A model generated the notes under the pieces. It searched no databases and was not told where the DNA came from. It was given only the letters and a program-made list of their open reading frames with translations. Below are positions 32,063 to 43,116 of a DNA stretch of 64,000 bases, piece by piece (positions within the stretch are counted from its first letter, which is position 1; every line of letters begins with the position of its first letter). The position numbers were made by a program, and so were the translations under genes. The stretch is from Fragilariopsis cylindrus CCMP1102 (lineage: Eukaryota > Bacillariophyta > Bacillariophyceae > Bacillariales > Bacillariaceae), in the NCBI GenBank assembly GCA_900095095.1, contig FMBT01000392.1, forward strand, positions 1 through 64,000. The letters run 5' to 3'.

Positions 32063-34573
32063 ATGATGACGCATTTGATTTCCGATAATTCCTTCGCCTC
32101 GCCTACTCCCTCTACTGATAGTCGGCAGCGGCGTTTAGTACTGGGGTCCAGTAGAAGTAGTCGTAGTATTCGTAGTAGTCCAGCAACAGCAGGAAAGAGC
32201 ATAATGAAGAAACAACTATCTGTTTCGGTAAAGAATCCAATGCTGGATGATGAGGAGAAAAATGCTACACCCGAAGTCAATCGAATTAAGAGTTTTTACG
32301 ACGATTCGAATTCAAGTACAAGTACAAGAAGTAGCAGTAGCAGTAACAGCAATATTCGTCGTCATCATCATCGGCAATCAGCAGTAGAGACGACACCTAG
32401 AACACCAACCACAACCAAAGCGAATGTCATTTTGGATGGTGCTGCGGCGAAGATTCAAAATGTCATAAATGCGAAAAAAGTGAAACAGGGAAGAAAATCT
32501 GATGTCAGAATGAGTTTGAATTCGGCAATTCTACTAGATAATGATAATGATAACAATGGTAGCAAAGATGAAGGGGGTGCAAGTAACGAAGACAAAGAAA
32601 AAGAAGATGTAGCAGTAGAAGCCGATTCGTTAATTTTGGATGAGGTAGATGAAGACACACCAAAGAGAGGAGTAAGAAAACATCATTCCTTGTCGACACA
32701 ACTACGTCGTCGTAGTGGTGGTCCTCTGTCTCCTTATGCGAAGCAGAGGCGAGAAAATCAAGATAATGAGATACAATCTCCTCGCAGCAGGATGGTCAGA
32801 GCAAGGAGTGAACGTCAACAAACATCCAATAATAAAGATGACACCGTATTAGTCGCGGATGATGACGATTCACAGTGGAACAACAGTATAGAAGGAGGAT
32901 CGTATGAATTAGAACCAGAATCAACAAAGATAAAAGTACGGAGTAAGTCGACGGCAACATATAATAATAATGAAGATAAGAACGAAACAGCGGCGAAAAA
33001 ATCAGGAGCAGAGCGAAGTTTACGTCATCGTAGTAAAAGCCGATCGAGGGATGGCACTCGAGATCGAAGTAAAAGTCGAACGAGATATGGCGCTCGAGAT
33101 CGAAGTAAGAGTCGATTAAGGGATGGCACTCAATCAAGAGCAATTGATCCCAATTCTTCTACATCAGCAAGGCGATTAAGACGACACCGTTCGCGTTCCT
33201 CATCTAGGGGTGCCGATACAGTTGGTGATAGTGACCGCCGCCGAGCGCGTTCCTCATCCAGGGGTGCCGACGCAGTTCGTGATAGTGACCGCCGCCGAGC
33301 GCGTTCCTCATCCAGGGGTGCCGACGCAGTTCGTGATAGTGACCGCCGCCGAGCGCGTTCCTCATCCAGGGGTGCCGACGCAGTTCGTGATAGTGATCGT
33401 CGAAGTCGCAAATCAAAATCAGGCGATGACAACGACAATGGTGATGATGACAAGGACGACGACAAAAGTGTGGCCACATCTGCTACTAATACTACTGCTG
33501 CCAGCAGACGAGGGCGTCGTCCTCCGCGTCAAAAAACACAACATGAATCCGATGAAGATGATGATGATGATGATGTTGATGTTGACGACGAAGATACTAA
33601 AAGTATAGGTTCCATTAGGAGTGTTGCATCTCGAGCATCAGCCACCTCTGGTACTATTAGCAAACGAGGACGACGTCCCAAAAGCGTACTAAATACTCCT
33701 TCTACTCAGAAGATATCATCCGACCATTGGAACAAAAAACTTCTTTCTTCGCCGGGAATAGACGCACGAAAACACAAGGATAGGAATAAAATGGCTCAAT
33801 CTGTGTCATCCCTTGACTACCACTTCGAATCCCACCCCCCTCTTAGTAATCACCTTGAATCTGATAATAATAATATCCAGGGAGTAAAGAACTTATCGAT
33901 AGTCGATGAAGAAAAGTCGATAGATATGTCACGAACAGATAGTAAGTCACAATCGATTTTGCTTCAATTTGATCCTACTAATGAGAATGGTGTTCAAACT
34001 GTTAATCAAACAAAGGCAAAAAAGACATCGGAAACTATACGTCAATCGGACGGGACGAAATCAAAATTCCAAATTAGCGAATTAGCAGGATTGCCTACGT
34101 TCGAGAGAACGAAACAACAGCAGGAGCAGCAGCAGCGGCAATCTCAACTCGGTGCCGGCTTTCTTAGTGATCTTCGCGGAAGTACTGGAATCAAAGAAAT
34201 CAAAGCTTCCGAATCGAATCGATCTATGCTTAGTAGCGACGGATCTGCTTCGGTTGAGGGACAACATGGTAATAGGCCACTATCGTTCCTTTCTTTAGGT
34301 AAACCGAGATTATCTACAACTAGATCGCCATCGGATTCCCATCAGAATCCAGGTGAGGCACCAGAGGAAGAAAAGAAAGCTGGTAGTAATAACAACAATA
34401 AATGGAACAACCTACAGGCAAAAAAAGCAGCGTTCATCCAACGAGTTCAAAAAAGCAAACTTCAAGTAACGGATAGCTTCATGACCATGAATCGTCCGTC
34501 TAACGATAGAACGAGTCAGTACGGAAGCAGTCATCAAGCGCTCGACGATGACGACGATAGCATTGGGTATTGA
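32063..34573 (+). CDS. Disordered Ser/Arg-rich protein with 18-aa tandem repeats
   Basis: 836 aa from an ATG, no intron. It is rich in Ser, Arg and Asp. An SR-like block at about residues 320-450 has KSRSRDGTRDRSKSRTRYG and then four tandem units of RSSSRGADAVRDSDRRRA. Further motifs are RRGRRPKSVLNTPSTQ, resembling an AT-hook-like basic turn (RRGRRP occurs twice in similar form), and a C-terminal stretch KKAAFIQRVQKSKLQVTDSF that looks helical. SR repeats suggest RNA-linked or kinase-regulated function, but no RRM or other domain is present. Family unknown. Confidence 0.65.
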   Translation: MMTHLISDNSFASPTPSTDSRQRRLVLGSSRSSRSIRSSPATAGKSIMKKQLSVSVKNPMLDDEEKNATPEVNRIKSFYDDSNSSTSTRSSSSSNSNIRRHHHRQSAVETTPRTPTTTKANVILDGAAAKIQNVINAKKVKQGRKSDVRMSLNSAILLDNDNDNNGSKDEGGASNEDKEKEDVAVEADSLILDEVDEDTPKRGVRKHHSLSTQLRRRSGGPLSPYAKQRRENQDNEIQSPRSRMVRARSERQQTSNNKDDTVLVADDDDSQWNNSIEGGSYELEPESTKIKVRSKSTATYNNNEDKNETAAKKSGAERSLRHRSKSRSRDGTRDRSKSRTRYGARDRSKSRLRDGTQSRAIDPNSSTSARRLRRHRSRSSSRGADTVGDSDRRRARSSSRGADAVRDSDRRRARSSSRGADAVRDSDRRRARSSSRGADAVRDSDRRSRKSKSGDDNDNGDDDKDDDKSVATSATNTTAASRRGRRPPRQKTQHESDEDDDDDDVDVDDEDTKSIGSIRSVASRASATSGTISKRGRRPKSVLNTPSTQKISSDHWNKKLLSSPGIDARKHKDRNKMAQSVSSLDYHFESHPPLSNHLESDNNNIQGVKNLSIVDEEKSIDMSRTDSKSQSILLQFDPTNENGVQTVNQTKAKKTSETIRQSDGTKSKFQISELAGLPTFERTKQQQEQQQRQSQLGAGFLSDLRGSTGIKEIKASESNRSMLSSDGSASVEGQHGNRPLSFLSLGKPRLSTTRSPSDSHQNPGEAPEEEKKAGSNNNNKWNNLQAKKAAFIQRVQKSKLQVTDSFMTMNRPSNDRTSQYGSSHQALDDDDDSIGY
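33194..33409 (+). repeat. Four tandem 54-bp repeats in coding sequence
   Basis: Units start at 33194, 33248, 33302 and 33356. Units 2 and 3 appear identical; 1 and 4 differ at a few bases. The period is a multiple of three, so the frame is kept. Confidence 0.95.
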
Positions 34574-34803
34574 TCATGACAAAACAAGGAAACGTTATTT
34601 TAATCATATATTATGATAGGGCGTATTATAAGTCTTCATAATTTAGATATCTGAAGGGGGAAAAGTAAGAAAAAGACAACATACAATTTAATATAAAATA
34701 CAACGTTATTTATTATAGATCTAATGATAACAATATTATAGCACTTCATCTAAAGAATATGAAAGAACCAAGTTTGAATCCACTAGCGTCATTTCCAAGT
34801 TAG

Positions 34804-37800
34804 CTACATACACGCCCCGCCGCTTGGCTTCTCAGAGATTGTGCTTTTATCGATCTCTAATCGTACGTGTTGTGTTTGTGAAAGCGAAAACATTCTAGGA
34901 GCTTTATGCATTTCGGTCTCGGGCGCTTGCTGTCTTTCCATCACTGTTTCGTCCTCGTCCTCCTCCTCGTCGTCGTCACAATCAAAGTAGTTCTCCTCCT
35001 GGTCTACTTCTCGAAACTTCCGTTGATCTTCGCGGCCCTTTTCGTTCATTACAACTCGACCACGTCCAATATCATTATTGATTCGATCCTCGTTGTTGAT
35101 CAGCCCTGTAAATTGGTCTTTTAAAAAGGTTCAAGAATTCGTTAGAAAGGGGAAATATGTAAAAAAATAGTTAGACAATGAAAACTTTTTTTGGGAACAT
35201 ATACAAAATACACAAGCACACACTAACATAACTCACTCTCATTGTTTTGATCTGCATTTTTCCTATCATAGATGAGCTTTTCGTACGCATGCCGCAAACT
35301 AGTTAATGTGTTAACATATGGACTAGAAACGTCCTCCAAGCTTGGAGCAGGGGCTTCAGTGCCAGTCACAGATAGGTGTTTGGTAACAATGTACTCAATG
35401 AGAGAATTGATGTTTTTTGAATTGATGAAGTCACACATTTCGACTATAGAGGAGGAAACAAGGTTGTCACCAACTGGGTTCGCTCGAAAAGCCTCAAACA
35501 CTGGCCCAAACAAATCATCTTGAATTATGTGACGGTGGTACAAATCCTCGTCTACAGACAAGACAGCACGGAGAAATCGCAAAGCGGCAAGTTTCAAGCA
35601 TCTGTCACCCGATGTAATTCGCGGAAGTGACGATGGTTTGATAAGCTTCAGCACATTTCCCAGTACTCGTGAACGCAAAAGATACATCTTCATACGATAT
35701 TGATGAGCCCTTACGCAGAAACTAAGCAGCTCGACCGCAAAGGAACTTCGCAGTGCACTGAAAGGTACCTTATGTAATAGCGGTTCCTCTTGATAACTCC
35801 CCTTCTCAAATCTCTGCAACATGATGTCTGTTATACGTGATTTCTTTTTGCCGATGAAAATTGCTGTTGGAAATCGCAAGAGCGGGTACAAAATTGTATA
35901 CTGAAACGGAGCAGCAAGCCATTGGACGTAATGGTCATAGAAAACAGACAAAAATTGATTCTGTTCCGTTGAAGCAGTGTTACCAGAGCCTGTTGGATTT
36001 GGGTGCTGGTCATGAGGGGGGTTATGACCTCCACTTGGTGGAATCCCTTCTGCTTCATCAGCAAACCCGGTGTTCATTGGTCGATTGTCACCCATCACAT
36101 CAGTGTCAAGAATGATTCTCATTATTTCTGATACTTGAAGCAGAACACCAGCATCGGTCTCCGTTGCAAGAAGAAATAGTAGGGACGCCAAAAGATCATT
36201 CGGCGGACATTGAAAGATAACATGTTTCTTTTCATTTGGCCTCGGTCGAGTCAACCCTGCCATTTCTTGACAAGAACTATCTGCGGTTCGCTCGTCTTTC
36301 CAAGAAGCATAGAAATCCAAGCATTTTCTACGTATAAGACTTGGGTCGTGCATTGCGATACCAGCAATGATTTCAAGCACCAAACCCTTATCTGTTACAT
36401 CGGTTTCTGGATCAGACAAGACAGTAGCTAGCAATAGGAGAAAATTAACTGGTCTTGAGGGCTTCTGTGAAGGTGTATCTTCGCTATCTATGGACTTTTC
36501 TTTGATTTCCTCAGGAGTTACTGTGTCCCGTTGCTCGTTTATAGAATTATCAGCAGCATCATCTTTCCGATCAACAAAGGATGATTCCATATTTTGGCTG
36601 TGACTTTTTTTCTCGTATGACAAATCTACTTCCATCGATACAAGAACGGCAAAAAAGTCGTCTTTATCAGTCTGATGTAAAGATATACGAACCATGTTGA
36701 AGAGTTCTCTTAGAAACGACAGGCTGCCGCGTCTTCGTCTTCGTCGTGATGCCATGGAGTTATCCTGTGGTGCTAAGTGTTGTTTCCATATTGTTGACAT
36801 CTTTTGCGACTGAGGATATTTCCCAGAAGCTATGATGGCGGATGAATCGCTAGGTGATTCCTCGTCTCGTTTAGCAAGTAAAAACCGGACATCCTTTTCA
36901 GACTCTAAATCCTCCAATTCTCTCCACTCGAGCTCACAAATTTCATCCATTTCGTGTCCCAATATTCGAATAACTTTAGCAAGGTAACTGTCTCTCAGTA
37001 AATCGCCTCGATCATCCGTTTCAACTGGTGACATGGTAACTCCCTTAACAACATCAGCGTGAGTAAAAGTTTGCAATGAAGATAATGTTGATAGGCTACT
37101 CTCGTCCATTGTTGGTCGCAATAGGGTGTCCTTCAAGTAATTGACACGGAAGGATCGATGAATAGCACCAACCAACTCTTCGTCTTCCATTAGAGCAACG
37201 GTACGGAATTTGGCTCGATCTCGTAAAAACCACCGATGATTGGCTTTGTCTCTCAAATCAGGATCGTATTCCAGTGTAGAGCAAACATCTTCAAAAACCA
37301 ATTCGTCCGTTACAATCAATTCAATAATGGAAGGGTCGTTTAATAGTAAAATTGTCTTCACGCAAGCCGCCAGCGTTGCCAAAGAACCATAATCGCCCTG
37401 TTCCTCAGCCGGCGGGAACAACGAAAGTAACGATTTAAGTAGTAGCAATCATTCTGTGCTATGTACATTGCAAGCGATTCCCGTTGCTGAAATTGCTGGC
37501 CATAACACATGTGAGATTAGATTTTTTGTTTGTTTGCAAAAACAGATTTATAGGAGTAAAAAAGAGGAAGAAGGATATTGATAATAAACGTACCTGTACC
37601 CCAGCAATCGTGTCTGCAATTTCTTCTAGAGCACCTAACGTCGGTGGATTTGGAAGTTGTGGTGATGTTGGTGGATTAAGAGCTGAACTGCCTCCACTAG
37701 GAGAAACAGAATCATGATACGCAGCAACCATCCCACCCATAGCATCTTCAAATTGATCATTCTCATCGTTGTTATCACCATTCATATTATTATGGTTGTT

Positions 37801-39639
37801 GCTGCTATTATTATTATTGTTGCCTTGATTATTTTTACCGTCAGATGGGACGTTGACCCAAAGTTCCTGCCGTTGTAAATTATTGGCATGATGCGCAGCA
37901 GCAACGTTATGGGCCAAATCTGCGAGAGATCTTCCATTACCGACATCCATTCCAGAATTATTATTACCGTTATCACTATTATTATTATTAATATTTCCTC
38001 CACCAATTATGTTGTTACTACCGCCACCAACGTTATTCCCAGTTTTGTCACCATTTTTTAATCGAAATCGTTCGTTAGCTTTAGATTGAACGTCAGTAAT
38101 TTGTCGCCAGATATCAATACAGCCGGCATTATCTTGAAAGCTCAATGCCAAATCAACACCCTGTGCAGGGTTGCCTTCTTCTAGATATGGTTCACACCAA
38201 GTGATGATATTGTCACCTTGTCGTTGATATGCATCACGAAGTAAGATTCGAGTCCTTAGTAGAATACGAGGATTGCCGGTGCTATTATTGCTGCTGCTGA
38301 TATGTGTTTGTTGTTGAATAGATAGAGTAGATGTTGCCGCAGAAGAAGAAACTTCCGAGTGCATACACAATGTAGGTTCACCAAGTTCTTGATACACGGA
38401 AGCATCGGTTGTTACTGCTGCTGTGGTGAGATTAGACGACAAAGAAGAAGATGACGATGATGGATTTTCGTTGTTGGTTTTGTCGTTCTCGTCATCATTG
38501 TCATTATCACCACCATCAGTACTTGTCACAGCGCCACTATCTTCGGATTCCTTGTTTGGTTTTGGTTTGTACAAACAAAGTATTCGACCCGTCCCACAGT
38601 CATCCCAAGATCCATCAGCATTCAAACGATAAAGCTTAACTCTCCATCCATCTGGTTGCTGATGTTGTCGTTGCCTCGATTGGCTTTCTAATTGTACCCG
38701 TCCTTCATTAATATCTGTTTCACCTTTCTGTTCCAAATCGGGACTATCATCGTCCATTGCAAAAGTTTTTCTGGTTGTATCGTCCCCATCCCCGTTTTTA
38801 TTATGCTTGTTTCCTTGATTTTTGTCCTCAACATTATCATTATCATTATTATTGTCCTCGTCATCGTCTTCGTCGACACTTGTATTGTTCTTTTGTCTTT
38901 TTGTCGTTGTTGCTTTTATGGTCTCGTTCTGAACTTTCTCGTGTTGAGGCTGCTTCCGCCTACTACTGGCATCAATATCTACATTACTCGTTCGTACGGT
39001 TGCCGCAGAGGATGTATCCTCACCTTCGTCATCAATATCATCATCAGAGCTAGAAGCAGATGAGGAACCGGACAGAGACATAGTGATCCTACCTGTAACA
39101 GAATGACTGTGGACGTTTACGTCTTCGTCGTCAACATCAGCATCAACATCGTCACCCGTACTTCCCCCAACTTTGCTGTTGCTAATTTCATCAGCAGATA
39201 ATAATAATAATTTATTATTTTTATCAGTTGTGCCGGTCTCGTTATCGTTATCCTCATCTTTATCTGATGTTCCAAATACGTCCTTGTTCGACGAGGTAAC
39301 ACCGAACTGTCTCTTTCGTTTTCGAGCCTGCTTGGGTTGAATTTTCATTCGAAAATCACCAGTAGTAGTTACCGTAGCAGTCGTTGTCGTCTCAGAGCTA
39401 CTTTTATCGTTACCATGCTCTAAGGACTTTTCATTTTCATTCGTCGAAGTATCATCATCAGCAGCAGCAGCATCACCAGCAGCAGCAGCAGCAGTGACGG
39501 CGGCCGTTTCATCGTCAAGAGTTGATTTAACGTCGCTCTCATTATTTTGGGACAATGATTTCGATGATTCACAATCATCCTGGGCTGTTGTTGAAGTCAT
39601 CATGTCCGTCAAAATGGAACCCTTTTCGCCAGTCGTCAT
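34804..39639 (-). CDS. Protein phosphatase 4 regulatory subunit 3 (SMEK/PP4R3/Psy2), three exons
   Basis: Targeting subunit of PP4, involved in DNA-damage and cell-cycle dephosphorylation. Exons: 39639-37594 (donor GTACGT), 37495-35237 (donor GTGAGT) and 35105-34804. The N-terminal EVH1-like domain shows [27 protein letters not shown] and [19 protein letters not shown], followed by [15 protein letters not shown]. Exon 2 holds the SMK-1/ARM core: [70 protein letters not shown]. Exon 3 is a short acidic tail. One base is missing near 37447 (adding T gives [15 protein letters not shown]); with it the product is 1,535 aa. That is roughly twice the animal protein, because long Asp/Asn/Ser-rich regions precede and interrupt the EVH1 domain. 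Confidence 0.9.
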
Positions 39640-41105
39640 TATTTTTGTTCTGTCAAATTTATCAATTCAGCCAACCACTATTACTAGCCAGTCAGCTTTC
39701 CGTTTGGAGTCTTTTTGTTTCTTTTCTTTTTCGTTTGGTAGGACACAAAAGTTACTTGCATGTATTCATTTTGAGCAACACACTTTGTCTTCTTTTATCA
39801 TTGTCGAAAGGTACGGTATTTAAGTACAGTACAGTATGTTGTAGGTTTGTTGTTGCTGTGGTCAAATTATTGCACGATGGACGCGACGAGAGCATATTAT
39901 TTTCAGAATTGTGCGCGTTCGCACAAGCAGTTCTTTTCGAGGGAACCTTCATTCCATGATAATATTATATTCAATATAAAAATATTATCACATACGACAC
40001 GCCGCGCGTAACTAGCTATTATGGTATGAGCTCATTTGACACTCGATTGATTGACAGTACTTGTAGCTAATTTAATTTAACTCATTGATTTACTCTGTGA
40101 TATATATATATAAATATATGTATATGTTATTAATCTAGCTAATGCCCAAGTAGATATTTATAGCAGACTATGCACATACTCTCATGAAATGGATGTGTGC
40201 ACCGCACAACCTTTGATGACATGAAATAAAGTTGGTTGATTTGAGTTGAACAGGACCGTATTGACAATTATCTATTATCTACTTACCAAAAGGACTGAAT
40301 GGCATTGGTAGAATAATGAAAAGGGTGCTTCGGTTGCACTTTGGCTTTGATTGAATTGCTGCAACCACATATTGTTTTGTCCTTCAACAGTACCTCTTTA
40401 TTGAATCAAAACTGTGTTCAGGCCAAGATATGAAGGATGAGGAGTCGTTTGAACCATTTGAACCAGGCAAAAATATGAAGGATGAGGAGTTGTTTAGGAC
40501 AGCATAACCGATGCAATGGAAATGGATATAGAAATGGATATGGAAACAGACAATAATATTTGAACAATAATGATCCAACAAGAAGGGATATTTGCTGTAG
40601 CCTAATTCTTTTATTGTGGTTTATTTCATTTACATGCTCTATTTATGTCAACATCATTAGAGGACTCTGTCAATTGGTATTTTTGGACGGTGATGAATGT
40701 CATTTTATGTTTTTTTCCCAGTCGCATTGTGCATTTTTTTTGTGACATGTTATGATTCTAGTGTCAATCGTATCTGCTGATGCTGGTGTAAATAACTGAT
40801 GTGAGGTAGTATTAGTAGTAGTAGTAATATAATAATAGTACTGTTAAGGGATAGTAGTGGTAGGACTACAGTAACGACGACTATAGTAACGACAACTATA
40901 GTAACAACTATAGTAACCACAACAGTAACACTATATAGCAGCAACAATAACACCATGATAGGAAAATTGTAATCCACCATACATTAGTAGTACCATGAAA
41001 CCAGTTGACTATCAAGAGAATGAGTAGAATCATATAAAATGGTACTATTATTCTATGGGCAATGATGTATTTATCTTTACTAACACAAGTACTTATAAGT
41101 ATATG
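39640..41105. other. Intergenic between SMEK and the prolyl hydroxylase
   Basis: No supported gene. It contains a 23-base near-repeat 45 bp apart (40428-40495), an A/T alternation near 40102-40125 and a degenerate ACTATAGTAACGAC-type repeat (about 40864-40930). Confidence 0.55.
40428..40495. repeat. Short tandem duplication, 45-bp period
   Basis: The 23-mer at 40428-40450 recurs at 40473-40495 with one change. The spacer is unique. A minus-strand frame crosses it but has no family features. Confidence 0.75.
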
Positions 41106-42224
41106 TTACGTCTCATCTTCATCTAGTAGTGAAGCCTTGTAGAGCGAACTTAATGACCCAGTCAACGATTCACTTCGAAACCAGTTTGTTACTATCCACT
41201 TTTCCCTTGGCACGGAGCGACTTTCATGAAGCGACTTCCATTCCTTCTCTCCATCTGCATTGTAATTATAAAAGGCGACAGCATCACCTGGCTGTATTTG
41301 AACGGTAGAATAATCAGAAGTGATATTAGTATTATTATTTGGTAGTGTTTGATTTGAATAATCGTCGTCGCCTATATTGTACGCTTCTATACCCTCTATT
41401 CCCACCACCAATAGTCCGCTATTACCGGCTCCTTCTGCTGCAAGCTCTGCCTCCCTCTGGCAGGTTATAGTATTAGTAGCGCCATTCGTGCTAGTGTTGT
41501 TTGCAAATGGGAAATAAGTCCCACCCACACCATTCAGATAAGTTAGTACGGTTAAAAAACGACCATATCCATCGTGATGAGTATTGTACATGCCCCCTAT
41601 ATCATACTTAGCTACCTGTACATCTTCAGCCATGCAGTAGTTATACTCTCCTCTGTCAAACAAATCATTCATTGTTGAATGCACAAACGTAGATCTGGCA
41701 CTTCTTAACAAAGCTAGAAGAATGGGTGTCACTCCTTTCTTCTGATTGCATTCCTCTGAGAGTAGTAGCTCATATGGGTTCATCCATGTTAGGTATGAGT
41801 TCTTGCGTACTGTGTTCTCGTCACTCTTTGTTGTACCCGCCAATTTCATTCCATTATCTATTGCTCCTGTTTTTATTGAATCTCGATCCATTTGTGATGA
41901 AATATGGTTTCGAATAAGAAACAAATCTGGAGATGACGACAGTCTTGTGATTTGACCATCTATGGTAGTGTCGCCTACAGAAAGGGAGGCAAGAGCATGA
42001 GGTGGACCAAGAAAGTTTACAGTAAACTCATTATGCCATCTTGTTCTCCGTTCATCTTCTGAATCTTCGGCTTGTATTGTTGTTGTCGTTGCTGATGCTG
42101 TCATATAATGACGAGATATGATCAGTCGACTGCATCTATTATTCTTATTTTTACTGATAAGAATAGTATGATCGCGTCGAGAAAATGCAAGAAAAAACGC
42201 AGAGCATGATGATAAAGCTTTCAT
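41106..42224 (-). CDS. Prolyl 4-hydroxylase-like Fe(II)/2-oxoglutarate dioxygenase
   Basis: 372 aa from an ATG, no intron. The double-stranded beta-helix core is at about residues 150-355. The first iron ligands are in VAKYDIGGMYNTHHDGYGRF (H-x-D). GVGGTYFPFANN follows, then PGDAVAFYNYNADGEKEWKS. The distal His is in SLHESRSVPREKWIVTNWF, with the Lys that binds 2-oxoglutarate. This is the P4H alpha/EGL-nine-type layout (HxD...H...K). The N-terminus (KALSSCSAFFLAFSRRD) could be an organelle or secretory leader but its hydrophobic core is short. The substrate could be a Pro-rich protein, but the sequence does not say. Confidence 0.85.
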   Translation of the reverse strand: MKALSSCSAFFLAFSRRDHTILISKNKNNRCSRLIISRHYMTASATTTTIQAEDSEDERRTRWHNEFTVNFLGPPHALASLSVGDTTIDGQITRLSSSPDLFLIRNHISSQMDRDSIKTGAIDNGMKLAGTTKSDENTVRKNSYLTWMNPYELLLSEECNQKKGVTPILLALLRSARSTFVHSTMNDLFDRGEYNYCMAEDVQVAKYDIGGMYNTHHDGYGRFLTVLTYLNGVGGTYFPFANNTSTNGATNTITCQREAELAAEGAGNSGLLVVGIEGIEAYNIGDDDYSNQTLPNNNTNITSDYSTVQIQPGDAVAFYNYNADGEKEWKSLHESRSVPREKWIVTNWFRSESLTGSLSSLYKASLLDEDET

Positions 42225-43116
42225 TCTACGGCGCTACGGTTGGAAAAAAGATGGAAGTGCTTGGTGTTTGGTGTTGTCGAATTATCGAATTTTTCAAATA
42301 GCGCTCAACTCAGCTTGGGTCGAACGAACCATACTTTACATCATCTTTCTTGTAAATTAATTCATTCCGTTCATTGTTCCGTTAGCTCTAAATCCTCTGC
42401 TTTCTCTTTGTTCTAATTCTCCATTGCGTGTACGTCATCGTTCGTCATGTTAAGAAGCAGTCCCATCGTCAACGGGTACGGCACATCTTGAATAAAGACA
42501 TGTTTTAGAAAACAGAGATTAAATTCATGAGTCTGAATTTAAAAAAGCTTCGTGATTCAATCTACAATTCAATCCCACTTAGTCTTTTCATGTGAAAACG
42601 TTTTGGCGAGCGAGATTGCCGGATTTAATTATTGGTCGCGCGTTTACCACGATTACACGAGGAATTTGTAGAAAAAGTGAATAGAATCCGCTATATCGTC
42701 CGCGCGGTGGTGTTGTGTTTTGAATTGGATGTCATTAAATACCTTTTTTTTCAAATCAAGTCATGGGTAGGTAATTGTACACCTTTTTAGCAGTGTAACC
42801 TACCGTTGAATGAAATGGAGACATAAAATCCCACGAAGGTCCCAAAATTCTTTATTTCAAAATTATGTCAACCGTATATGTACCTCCGATGATGTTTGCT
42901 TTAAACACCCCCTTAAACCGTATCACTGGATTCGAACGAACATGACAGTAGCGTGCGAGAGCAGAATAAACACACAAAATAAATTTCACTGAATCGATCG
43001 ATCGATCGATCGACCGACCGTATTACAAAAATCTCATCCTCAATTAATATTATCATCGTACTCATAGAATATCCATCTCGGTGCACCTCTTTGGCGATTT
43101 TAAACGAGATCTGGCG
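42225..43116. other. Divergent intergenic region
   Basis: Lies between the dioxygenase gene and the first DUF6824 gene. A GATC-rich tetranucleotide tract (42993-43020) sits about 100 bp before the latter. No gene is supported. Confidence 0.6.
42993..43020. repeat. ATCG/ACCG tetranucleotide repeat
   Basis: About five ATCG units followed by two GACC units, upstream of the DUF6824 gene. Confidence 0.85.

Noticed and set aside
33020-33420. Assigning the Ser/Arg-rich protein as an SR splicing factor
   Set aside because: No RNA-recognition motif is present; SR-like repeats alone are not enough.
33130-33479. Minus-strand frames across the 54-bp repeats
   Set aside because: They are mirror products of a GC-rich in-frame repeat in the plus-strand gene.
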